Origin: Megamerina dolium
Lineage: Eukaryota > Arthropoda > Insecta > Diptera > Megamerinidae
NCBI GenBank assembly: GCA_963854835.1
Contig: OY978527.1
Coordinates: 38,507,040-38,571,039, forward strand
Reading direction: 5' to 3'
Length of the DNA: 64,000 bases
The position numbers and the translations under genes were made by a program. Positions 10,913 through 21,391 of the stretch are shown here, in pieces. Positions within the stretch are counted from its first letter, which is position 1, and every line of letters begins with the position of its first letter. The notes beneath the pieces are model-generated. The model ran no database searches. It was given only the letters and a program-made list of their open reading frames with translations, and was not told where the DNA came from.

Positions 10913-11460
10913 TAGGTTTAAAGGGCGTGTGTGAACATATATTCACACTTCTACTTGCTGGCATCTATTGCCCATTGTGATTGCCGGAGGAGGCATGCCT
11001 TCTCAGAGTAACCAGTGTTTATGATCATCATTCTTGAAGCATTTAGATCTCCATATGAATTTAAGAACCTCTTTTAAGTCCACTTTCGAAAGTTCGTCCA
11101 GTCCTGTGAAGAAAAAAGACCCCAAACATTGTTGTTCTTTCGTCTGTAGTCCTGGACAGAGACATAGATAGTGGTTTATTGATTCTTCCTCCTCTTCATC
11201 TCGGAAAATCCTACACAGTTCGCTCGTCGGTATATGCCAACGGTGAAATATTGGCGCGATGGCACAATGCCCAGTGAGCACCACGGTAAGAATTCTAACT
11301 GCAGTCTTTTCTAAGGACAGAAGTACCCTCGTCCTTCTCATGTCTAGACTAGGCCATAAGGTCCTGGACGCCTCACAGTTCTCTCGACTATAGAAGAAAT
11401 AGTTGTTAAGAAGGCGAACATTTTGTGGACTAGCCGAGAGCATTGTGAGGTCCTGGACAC
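10913..11460 (-). mobile_element. LOA/R1-type LINE 3'-end fragment
   Basis: Minus-strand frame 11003-11443 resembles the C-terminus of LOA/R1-group ORF2: the RILTVVLTGHC block, a Cys/His region (CRIFRDEEEEESINHYLCLC) and the hydrophobic tail segment. The 3' UTR runs to about 10913 and ends in CCTAACCTAACC. The sequence differs clearly from the three other LOA-like elements here, so it is another family. It is severely 5'-truncated. Confidence 0.7.
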
Positions 11461-11698
11461 CTCATACAGTATAATTTTGAAGTTTATATTTTAAAACTTC
11501 AAAGTCTTGAATATGTAAGAATACAAATGGCAGACAAAGAGAATGTCTACTTTGAAAACGTAAATCAAACTGATGTGAATACATTTAAGACCACCAACTA
11601 TAACGTGATGAATCCGAAACTAGATATGGCTTTGTAATGACATTCAAATATATTCATCTCTTATTGGTTTGCTTGATACACTCGCTCACGTATATATA

Positions 11699-13496
11699 CC
11701 ACCTTGATCAAAAAGTTCCCGGAATAACCACCGTGTGGCGCTGCCATCATTCCAATTTGAGTTTGGTTTTTTGTTAAGTTTTGCTACGTAATTTTTGCAA
11801 ATTTCAAGCTATGATGTTAAGATTTATAGGGAATATCACAACAGGTGTACCAACTTAACAAAAAAAAAATCTCCTTACAGTCGGCTGGGGCCGACCAAAC
11901 TATACCCTGCATATGTAGATTTATATATAAAAAGTTTACTCGAATATCCAACTTTTCTTTTATTTCCACTTTTCGAGAAACAATTTTTGCATATACTACT
12001 AATTTACACCCGAAATATAGTATGGGAGCTATATAAAAAGTGGGCGTGGCTTACCACTTTCTAGTAAATCCAATTAATTTTTCAATGTTAATCCACACCT
12101 TAAATTTGGTGTCCTACGTTGAATAGTTTCTAAGTTATGGTGGTTAACATTTTTGTTTAATTTCCTCAACTTTGTATGGGAGCCCCAATAAGAAGTGGGC
12201 GTGGTACGCAGATTTTTCGCCAGATTATTTCCGACTACGATATTAATTTAAGTGTCAATTATGGTTATTGTAGACATAAGATTGCCTAAGTTACAGCTGT
12301 TTCAATTTAAAATTTGTATGGGGGCTACGATAAACACTGGGCGTGGTGCACCCATTTTCTGTGAACCTAGTTGCTCGTACAATACTAATCCATACCCTAA
12401 GTCTCGTTGTCCTAGGCTAAATGGTTTGTAAGCTATGGAGCTTAAAATTTTAGTTTAATTCACTCGACTTTGTATGGGAGACCCATAAAGGAGTGGGCGT
12501 GGCACACTGATTTTCTGCCAGATTTTTGCCGACTACGATATTAATTTAAGTGTCAATTATGGTTATTATAGACAGAAGATTGCCGAAGTTACAGTTGTTT
12601 CAATTTAAAATTTGTATGGGGGCTACGATAAACACTGGGCGTGGTGCGCCCATTTTCTGTGTGCCTAGTTGCTCGTACAATACTAATCCACACCTTAAAT
12701 CTCGTTATTCTACGCTGAATAGTTTGCAAGTTATAACCGGTAACATTTTTTTTAATTTCCGCAACTTTGTATGGGAGACCCAAAAAGGAGTGGGCGTGGC
12801 ACATTGATTTTCTGCCATATCATTTCCGACTACTGTGTTAATCTAAGTGTCAATTATGGTTATTCTAGACAGAAGATTGTAGAAGTTACAGCTGTTTCAA
12901 TTTAAAAGAAGTACAGACACTTTGTATGAGAGCTACGCTAAAAAGTAGGCGTGGCTCAACCACTTTTGGCGAGGTTATATAGTAGTATAATATAAGTCTA
13001 TGTGCCAAATATTGTTGTCCCAAGTTGTATATTATGTGAGTTATAGCAAGTTAAAGATTTTGAAAATTTCGAGGTTAGTCGCTTTGAATGCTTGGTGTGG
13101 GCGTGGTTATTGACCGATCATGCCCAATATCAATCCCCTCCGTACCCTTGGATCATAGATTACTTATGCCAAATTTCATCGAAATAGCTCAATATTTACT
13201 CAAGTTATCGTGCGAACCAGCCAGGTGACAGACAGACGGACGGACGGACGGACGGACGGACGGACGGACGGACGGACGGACATCGTTAAATCGAAAATTT
13301 AATCGACGCTGATCACGAATATATATCCATGTCTATATCTCCGGAGATTCCTTCAAGTGGACACAAACATCTGACCGAAATGAATATACCATGCATATTG
13401 CATTATGCAGGGTATAAAAACAAAAAGCAGAACTCAAATTGGAACGATGGGAGCGCCACATGGTGGTTATTCCGGGAACTTTTTGATCAATGTGGT
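11699..13496. mobile_element. TIR element (mariner-type MITE?) carrying a mini-me repeat
   Basis: Long inverted repeats of about 65 bp lie at 11699-11764 and 13432-13496. They start CCACCTTGATCAAAAAGTTC (left) and CCACATTGATCAAAAAGTTC (right, reversed), and each is preceded by TA. Apart from the mini-me repeat, only about 110 bp of the element's own interior remains and there is no transposase. It is a non-autonomous or internally deleted mariner/Tc1-type element. Confidence 0.72.
11862..13416 (-). repeat. mini-me-like repeat M1
   Basis: Reads on the minus strand from TATACCCTGCATAATGCA (13416) through the core TGATCAGCGTCGATTAAATT, a GTCC-type tetranucleotide array (GGAC units on the plus strand, 13235-13280), then an internal tandem array, to GTCGGCCCCAGCCGACTG near 11890. 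The array repeats at about 297-299 bp, with TTTTCTGCCA-type marks near 12212, 12511 and 12808. (GTCY)n arrays next to a conserved core are the hallmark of dipteran mini-me elements. No coding capacity is seen. Confidence 0.8.
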
Positions 13497-13784
13497 ATAT
13501 CCCAAATATTGTTGTTCTTTATAGTTCCGAGTTGGCTTTAATATTATACTTGATCGTTAATTAGATAGAGCAAATCTTATTAAGTAAATATTGTTGAGTT
13601 GTATACTTAATGAACTTACAAATGAAACAACAGCAAATAAAACCAGCACAATACTCGAAGACATATACATTCTGATAGGAAATACACATCAAATGCAAAT
13701 ATTGTTTGATTATCATAAAGCGATGATGACAGGATTTGCAAGAAAAGGCTGATTTGCATATATCTGTACGTACAATGTATAATA

Positions 13785-14068
13785 GTGGGTGCTGTAGCTC
13801 AGTGGTTAGTGCGTTGGCCTTCTGATCTGTAGGCCGTAGGTTTAATCCTACATGTTGGCAAGCAATTGGCAATTCTTTCGACAGTAACATAAAGACAGAG
13901 TTTCTAACAGAGCTCTGTGAAAAAGCTTAGGAAAAGTGATGTAACAGGTCTTCTACCCTATAAATAAGTAGGGCCTTTCTGATACTATCTAAAAATTAAC
14001 AAGCCCCAAGCCCCAAGCCCAAAGGGCCCTTTGGGGCCTATAAGCGCCACATATTTATTGTTATTTTT
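13785..14068 (+). repeat. tRNA-derived SINE, copy 2, with 14 bp target duplication
   Basis: Plus-strand copy. The head GGGTGCTGTAGCTCAGTGG carries a perfect A box, and GGTTTAATCC is the B-box-like element. The body contains CAAGCAATTGGCAATTCTTT, shared with the other copies, and the end has GGGCCTATAAGCGCCACATA followed by a T-rich tail. TACAATGTATAATA is duplicated exactly at 13771-13784 and 14069-14082. Short duplications of CCCAAGCC occur in the 3' third. Confidence 0.87.
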
Positions 14069-14308
14069 TACAATGTATAATACATGCATGTTCATGTACA
14101 TACATATGTATATCCATGAATGTATCCAAAGAAGAACAAGAATAAAACTTCATGAAAAAAGCATTCAGATTGAGTACGTCCATCACATGTAAATATTGTA
14201 TTATCATCATGATGCGATGATGAAAGGATTCACAAGGAAAGTGAATGTGTTGATATATTTATGTATGTATGTATGTGCTAAAGGTGTATATGTTCATTAG
14301 GGTGGTCT

Positions 14309-14561
14309 TTAAAAACCAAATGAACGATTTTTTTCAGTGTCACCCCCTCAATTGGTAATACCACGGTCAAAGATATCACATATAAATTTTGGTCCCGATT
14401 GAAGATGGTTAAGGAGTGTGGCACAGGGATCAAATTTAATATTCCTTAACTATCTCCAATCGGGACCAAAATTGAAAAGTGGTATTACCGATTAAGGCGG
14501 TGAGGTTTAGGAAATCTGATATAAACATTTTCATCTTACATTTAAGGGTCACCTTAATATA
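14309..14561. mobile_element. foldback / MITE-like palindromic element
   Basis: The short ends are roughly inverted (TAGGGTGGTC and, reversed, TAAGGTGACC). Inside is a long hairpin: 14356-14414 and 14454-14487 are inverted copies sharing TTTTGGTCCCGATTG and GGTAATACCAC, the left arm having about 15 extra bases. There is no coding sequence. This fits a non-autonomous foldback MITE. Confidence 0.6.
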
Positions 14562-14569
14562 CATACATC

Positions 14570-15006
14570 ATAAGTATATGCATATTTATTCAAATAAGTA
14601 AAAATGAGTAAAAATTAATCAAAGAAGATGCCATTTGATTTTGAGAGCACTTGAGTTTGAACACACAGTTTTTTCATATCTTCTTCATAAACTCATCCAT
14701 ATACAATACTATTGCATTTTTCATTACCTACATATTTATAAAGAGTATTTCTTCAATGTCGTCATCTGTTGCATTTCATTATTTATATTACAAGTTGCTG
14801 ATTGATTGAGATACAAATTTATGGAATAATGCAATTGAAATATTACAAAGTGGCACAGACAGCACAATTCAGTCGCAAATTGTTACAAGAAGGTATAATT
14901 GGAACGAAAGAGGTAGGTATTATTGATTGAATAATAACAATTGGATTGAACAAAATGTTTATTGAGTGAATCGCATTGGATGTTATTGTGTCGGTATTCC
15001 TTGGTA
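14570..15006. other. AT-rich spacer
   Basis: Nothing recognisable before the RTE target duplication at 15007. Confidence 0.45.
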
Positions 15007-15018
15007 AAGTGTAAATGA

Positions 15019-15667
15019 CAACTACGCTTTTGAAGTAGTAAGGGACTTTGTCTATCTTGGAACCGGCATTAACAGCAGTAATGACGTCAGCTTGGAGATC
15101 ATGCGTAGGATAACTCTTGCTAACAGGTGTTACTTTGGGCTGAGTAAGCAATTGAGAAGTCGAGCCCTCTCTCGAAGAACGAAAACTACACTCTACAAGT
15201 CTCTCATCATGCCTGTCCTAACATATGACACTGAAGCCTGGACAATTTCCACCTCGGATGAGCGAATACTTGGAGTTTACGAGAGAAAAGTCCTACGCAA
15301 GATCTTTGGACCTATTTGCGTTGGTGGCGAGTACCGAATAAGGTACAACCATGAGCTGTACGAGCTGTATGCCGATATTGACATAGTAAAGCGCATCAAA
15401 ATCCAGCGGCTGCGATGGCTAGGTCATGTCGAGCGAATGGAAGAACACGCTCCAGCTAAGAAGGTGTTATATTCGGAACCCGCTGGAGGACGGCGCAGAA
15501 GAGGAAGACCAAACCTCCGGTGGAAAGACCAAGTACTGGAGAACCTGACGGCGCTTGGAATTTCTAACTGACGCCAGCTGGCGAAGAACAGAGATGGCTG
15601 GCGAAGCATGTTATTTTCGGCCTAAATCGATATTCGGTTGTTATGGCCACATAAGAAGAAGAAGAAG
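15019..15667 (+). mobile_element. RTE-like LINE copy B, strongly 5'-truncated
   Basis: Plus-strand copy holding only the last ~190 codons of the reverse transcriptase ORF (YAFEVVRDFVYLGTGINSS onwards) and the 3' UTR. The frame is open from the truncation point until a TGA replaces Trp in ISNWRQLAK (about 15569). The tail is an (AAG)n run rather than TAAG repeats. A 12 bp duplication AAGTGTAAATGA flanks it at 15007-15018 and 15668-15679. Confidence 0.88.
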
Positions 15668-15679
15668 AAGTGTAAATGA

Positions 15680-18600
15680 TAATTATGGAATAACCACTGA
15701 ATGTATGAATGCGCCTATACATATAATATTTATTTTACATATGTAAATGTCATTAATTTCAAAAAGAAACTATCTATTTCGATGGAAGCATCTTTCGCTC
15801 GTCGAAGTGTTATTTCAGTTTGTATATATTAAATTATTTCGATTTTTACTCTATGCATTGTTTGTCTATAGACAAATCGCTGTTTAGTGGTAAAAAATAA
15901 AAATGTTACACAGAAAAACTTTCATATTCCTCTTGTTCAAGAAAATGAAGCCGAATTCTTAATGTTTGCTCTGTTCATTTGACAATTATGATCAGCAAAA
16001 AAAAATTCTGATTGCTTATTTGACATTGAAAAACTTTTCAATCAAACAGATAACACGTTTTTGTCACAAACAATACAGAACGACTAAAATAAACTTTTTG
16101 TATATTGAAAATATGTGAAAATTGGATTAATACATGTGTTGATGATTTGCTGTAATACATTCGAAGTTCAAGAAAATCCATTTTACTGCGTAATTTATTA
16201 ACTTTAGTATTCATAATTTCAAAGATTTTACAACTATAACTTTGCATCCTTTAAATTATCTCTTTCTTTTCGTCGTAGTACAACTCTAGTTGTTCGACAA
16301 ATTGTTTAAAAATTAATCTAAATCATATTTATATGTTAATGTGTATTTATTTGTCTAATTTCAGAAGAATTATTATCCTAATACCATCATTTAATCCATA
16401 TATGTTACACATAAAATCTCGTTTACTTTCTTCCTTTCACTCTGCCTCACTACGAATGCTATATGTCGTATGAGTAATATTAAATAATATCATAATCAAC
16501 TTTATAATTGTTAACATTATTTTCAATTTAAAGTATTTAAATGCAGTAAGCGATCTAATACATATACATATGTAGATAAATACACAACGTACATCTTTTT
16601 GATGTAAACTTATTTTGTGAAAAATAAGAATCCTACAGCTGACATATTTGTTTGCTTTACTGACTTTGTACGACTACTCGTTTGTATGTGAATCCGCATT
16701 TTTTTCCACTATACATTTGTTTTTGTCATTTCTTTTTTTTTCCATCATCGTTATCTAAAGCAAAGCACACCATCCCCAGATAGACTAATGCCATTGTCAT
16801 CTTGTTCTAACACTTGTACTTGGTCTTGTAACATTTGTCAGTACTCTCTGCTGGAGCATGTACTCATATGTATGGAACATATGAACGTATTGTTCCTTTC
16901 AAATTTGAGCAACATAAAAAGTATATTATGTTGGAGTCGGACATAACAAAAAAAAAAAAAAACCAAGTATGTAACTAGTTACATATAAATACTCTTAGTA
17001 TGATGTGCTATTACGGAGGAATGGATTGAAACTTCCTTTATATGAAATTGTTGGATTTTTTCATTATTACAAATATTATGACTATTGTAAATGTGGACTG
17101 AATATGAATATTTCCCGTTTGAATGAGAACTTAAAGTTAAACAGCATATCTACATACAAATGAATATGCCAGACCGCTATCATTCAACATATATCATATT
17201 ATATAGATATGTACATGTCATCATTCTCCTTTGTATTCTCATAGATTATGCCTACCAAATGTACAAAACATTACATTACATATGTATGTATGTGCAAAGA
17301 AAAAAAAAAAAACAATTTATAGTACTTATGCGAAATATTATTTTAATAAAAGAGAAAAATATGGTTGGTAGTTAATCAAAAGCGGATTTATATTTAATAT
17401 GAATTTGGGTAAATTTTGTCCAAGTACATAAGTACATAAGTATAAGTAAGAAGACGAATACTTACCAAAGTTCCACAATATAACCATTGCTTATTGTAAT
17501 TTAATTTTTGTTATTAGATTAATCATTTATAATTACACATTTTATAATTTTATTCCAATATTACTTGTATAATATAAACAAAAGTCATATATATGTAAGT
17601 GTCAAAATTACCTTTATGATTTGAACTACTGTATTGGAGCCCTCATGGCCCTCAGCACTTACACACTTCACAAAACAAATAAACTCATTTTAAAATGTTG
17701 CTGGTTGATTAACATTTTTTTTTGAATTTCATATTTTCGCATAGATCATACGTACTTAAAAAGCATATGCATTTACTCATGTATTAAGCAAACTTGAACT
17801 CTTCAACTAATAACTTTTTTCATACGTTCTTTTTTTTTGTTGTTTTTTTTTTTTGGTATTGTGCATATTGCCATTTTACTACTACTATAGTAATGTTACA
17901 ATATTGTATATTACTCAAATTAATATAAGCTTAAGCATGTTGCTACTTCAAGTGTTTCTATTTTTAATTTGTATGCTTTCAAATGAACATGTTCGTAGTT
18001 TTAAAATTATTTAAATATTATTGTTATACAGTGATTTAGATTAAAGAGTTTTAAAGAAAAAAAAAAAATGGATCCCATCACAATTATACTACAAAATATC
18101 ACTGGCAATTACATAAGCAATTGTTAAGTTTATAATGAAGAATATATTTTACTAAAATTTGTTTAGTTATAAAAGATATATTTTGGCTAAATAATGCAAT
18201 AAATTTCGTTTATTTTTCATTAATCTGCCAGGATAATTAAAATTAATTTTCAGTCCATGACATTTTTTCAAATTACGTTGACTCCATATTGACTCAAACA
18301 TTTTTATTCTTGCCTCCAAGACCCATGTGGACAATATTTACTTTAAAAAAACCTCAAAGCCAATAAAAAATTTTTAGTAGTCGCTCTAAAGGGGTGCAGA
18401 TAAATCTACCGAATTTACCAAATAATGTTAAACTAAATATGTATTAGCAAAATGGAATTTATATTTTTATAAATGAATTCAAACATAAATTGCTGATATA
18501 TGATTTTTTATTATCAAGTTCAAAATGTTGGCTAACACTAAAAATTCGTAGACAATAACAGACGCATTAATATTTTATTCATGACATCATCAGTTTTTGT

Positions 18601-19577
18601 TTACAAACATAATACGTATTGCTTTATTCCAAATTTATAGTCATTACGGTGAGGATGATAATGATGATGTTGATCCTAAAATAAGATAAGCAACCTTGAA
18701 ATGCAATAAATATGATTGTGATTGTCATTTGGTGGCAATTGTGATAGATTGTACTGAGATAATTTTTTTTTATTTTAATTAAAACATCATCAATATAATT
18801 ACGAAATAAATATAACGTCGTTGTAACTTATTATGTGTTTTTAACTAAAATGCGATTTTTGGACTATAACCAAGGGTCAGTGTATTTAAATAATATATAT
18901 AGGGATATTATACATGCATTGTAATATCCATACTACATGCTGTTATACATATGTAAATTTATGTATAATATACTGTGTAAATAGTATGTATACAAATATG
19001 ATACAAATAGCGCCACATTGCGAAATATTTCATGTTGTTTCCATATCATTTAACTAAATGTTAGTTTAACCATATAATCGTCTTGGTAGTAGCACATGTA
19101 ATCATACTTCAATGGCAACAGAAGGACACTTTGTGCGTATTAACAAATTTCTTATATTAATAAATTGCGCAATTGAGCAAAAACAAAAACCAAAGTTAAT
19201 ACAAATAAGAATAATTGACCACCCGTATATTTACGGAAGAGAAAACAAAAGTTAATATAATACACAAAAATGATATAATATACTTATAATAATAATAACA
19301 ATAAAAATAGATGGCTTTATTAAGATTAGGACAATAACAAATGTAATACTTATATACATACTATAGGCTGATTGAAAGTCTAACATAGACGAACATATAT
19401 TGTACATACAATATCATATATGTATCATCAATAATAATACAAAGACGGTTTTTTTCGTTCAAAAATATATATGTATATAAAGATGAAAGAGTAAGGCAAC
19501 GAAAGCAAAAAATAATAATAATTATAAGTAATAAAATTATATGAATATGAGTTAGTAACAAACTAGAATACAACATA
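15680..19577. other. 3.9 kb AT-rich non-coding region
   Basis: The longest repeat-poor stretch of the window. It contains many homopolymer runs and no exon with convincing splice sites. A short sequence at about 19364-19395 (GGCTGATTGAAAGTC) loosely resembles a mariner inverted repeat but has no partner that I could find. It may be intron or intergenic. Confidence 0.45.
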
Positions 19578-19882
19578 TCGTTCAGTAAGTCTCGGGCTGG
19601 GGGCCCCTTTTTCAAATAGCCCAGTCGCTAACGTGAGCTTACGGATACCTGGCGCCCTCCGTAATAATTAGCCTTACCTGCGTACTGCGAATCTCTGCGC
19701 AGGCGGACATTTATTTCTTCGCAACTCGTGGGAACAAGATTGATTGTAAAAACCCAAAAACTGGATCTGGGGTTCCGAGGGTGTTAACGGGAGGAACGGC
19801 GGACAATAAGGCTTCACCAGAGGCCGAGCTGTTAGCTGCACCACTCGTTCCCACCTCTGGAACTCGGAACGAAATTCCTGCA

Positions 19883-21391
19883 ATGGCGGACAGCACTGCC
19901 TCATACGAAGTAGTGCTGGTAGCCACGGCGGGAAAAGTAGTGGAGGGGATGGCGGAAAATGAGGCTTCCATAGAAGCCGAGCTTTTAGCCAGCCCAAAAT
20001 CAATGGCAGCATCTGTTGCGGCGGACGGAACGGGTCTCGGAAGACCTAAGCCGGCGGCTACGACGGTGTTGAACAAAGAGGACGGTGTCACCAGGTCGGC
20101 AGGGAAGCCGGTTTGGAGGCAGCGTAAAACATCTGGCCGAACATCTGATGGTGTGGACGAAGACGATCCTAGTGGAGCGGAATCGTTAGCTTTATCAGGT
20201 GTAAGCGAAAAGGACGGAGTCTCAAGAGCAGAGCGAATCCTGTTGAAGAAACGGGAGAAGCAGAAGCGAAAGAGACAACGTAAAAAGGCCATGAAGTCGT
20301 CGGAGAAGACCATTGAGCAGCTCTCGGGCCAACTCAGTGGACTTCTGCAAGATGAGTCGACCTTGGAGGTGGAGAACTCGGAGAAGAGGTTCAGGGGCGA
20401 TAGCTCCGGAACCACTTTGAAAAGTTCAACGCCTGAGGAGCCTCATCCGAAGACGACGGAGGGGCCAATTGAGGTGGATGCTGGGAAGGATGGACAACCG
20501 TCTCTTGAGAAGGTTGATAATTCTTCCACGCAGACACCAAAAGGGGCAAATGCTCGGAGAGATGGACGGCCAATTATAAAGGCCGTCAGTCGCTCCGAAA
20601 GGAGCTCGAGGTCCAAGCCTAACACGGGTAGAGTAGCTCTGGGAACGACGGGACAGGGAAATCCGACGTCGGGAGGTGATGAGCGGGGTGGACAATCTGG
20701 AAAGATTGTTAACCCAGCGGACTCACAGTCCTCGCATGCGGTACCTGGGCCGAGCGGTCTTGGCAGAGCGCCTAAACGTCGGGCTGAACAGGCAAAGGGC
20801 GAGCCCACCAGGTCGAGGAAGACTTACGCTCAAGTAGCGGAAGCTGACCTCGTTATGGGAGTCATGGACTTGTCACTAGAGGGGCTTCTGGAGGATACTC
20901 ATCTGAGTACCTTCAAGGTATCTTTGTTGGATGCCATGGAGTCTCTTGAAGACGATGTCAATGACATTGGATTTGTCGGCAGGGCAAGGGTGGAGAGCGG
21001 ATTGATTGTACTAAGGTGCAAAAATCAGCTATCCAAGCAATGGCTGTGCAAGACAGTGGAGCACCTAACCGGTTTGTGGGAGGGTGCGAAGCTCAAATGT
21101 GACAGCCTAACTGCCTTGTCGACAAAGAGAAAGATGGTGATTGTTGCTCATGGCAATGCTGTGGCCAGCGACATCATCCTCAGAAGGCCGCAGCGCCAGA
21201 ACGTCTGTGTGAAGGACACTTCCAAATGGAGTGTTATCCGCACAGAAGGGTTTGGCGAGGCAGAAAGGGCAGGTGTTGTACTCACCGTGCTGTGTCCTAG
21301 GGAGGACGCGGAGGCCGTCAGGATCGCAGGGGGGAGACTCAACTGCGATCTTGAACAGGCCGTCGTTAAATTCCAGAAGGATGCAGTATGA
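19883..21391 (+). CDS. LOA-like ORF1 (nucleic-acid-binding, DUF4780-like)
   Basis: ORF1 of the LOA-like LINE, presumably the RNA-binding partner of ORF2 in the ribonucleoprotein. The frame is open further upstream, past 19781, without an ATG. The first in-frame ATG is at 19883, so the true start is uncertain. The N-terminal half is low-complexity and charged, with a basic stretch KKREKQKRKRQRKK. After RKTYAQVAEADLVMG comes a folded C-terminal domain (about the last 170 residues) resembling the DUF4780 domain of LOA-type ORF1 proteins. No CCHC zinc knuckles are seen. The stop (21389-21391) overlaps the start of ORF2 by 11 bases. Confidence 0.8.
   Translation: MADSTASYEVVLVATAGKVVEGMAENEASIEAELLASPKSMAASVAADGTGLGRPKPAATTVLNKEDGVTRSAGKPVWRQRKTSGRTSDGVDEDDPSGAESLALSGVSEKDGVSRAERILLKKREKQKRKRQRKKAMKSSEKTIEQLSGQLSGLLQDESTLEVENSEKRFRGDSSGTTLKSSTPEEPHPKTTEGPIEVDAGKDGQPSLEKVDNSSTQTPKGANARRDGRPIIKAVSRSERSSRSKPNTGRVALGTTGQGNPTSGGDERGGQSGKIVNPADSQSSHAVPGPSGLGRAPKRRAEQAKGEPTRSRKTYAQVAEADLVMGVMDLSLEGLLEDTHLSTFKVSLLDAMESLEDDVNDIGFVGRARVESGLIVLRCKNQLSKQWLCKTVEHLTGLWEGAKLKCDSLTALSTKRKMVIVAHGNAVASDIILRRPQRQNVCVKDTSKWSVIRTEGFGEAERAGVVLTVLCPREDAEAVRIAGGRLNCDLEQAVVKFQKDAV

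Noticed and set aside
10908..10925. TTAGG-type telomeric repeat (GGTTAGGTTAGGTT)
   Set aside because: Only two to three units, at the 3' end of a LINE fragment; Diptera lack TTAGG telomeres. It is better explained as the LINE tail.
12550..12807. Open frames repeated in the mini-me-like repeats (also near 46912 and 62622)
   Set aside because: They occur in both strands of the tandem modules, are not conserved in frame between units, and have no start or domain support.
13787..13860. tRNA gene
   Set aside because: A and B boxes look tRNA-like, but the same head recurs with a shared 3' body and target duplications, the arms do not close into a good cloverleaf, and one copy lacks the anticodon arm. 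It is the head of a SINE.
19711..20415. 234-codon minus-strand frame, and other antisense frames at 20.4-24.7 kb, 30.0-34.8 kb and 54.4-55.8 kb
   Set aside because: These are shadows of the LINE ORFs on the plus strand (or minus for RTE). They have no independent domains and lie in high-GC coding DNA where such frames arise by chance.
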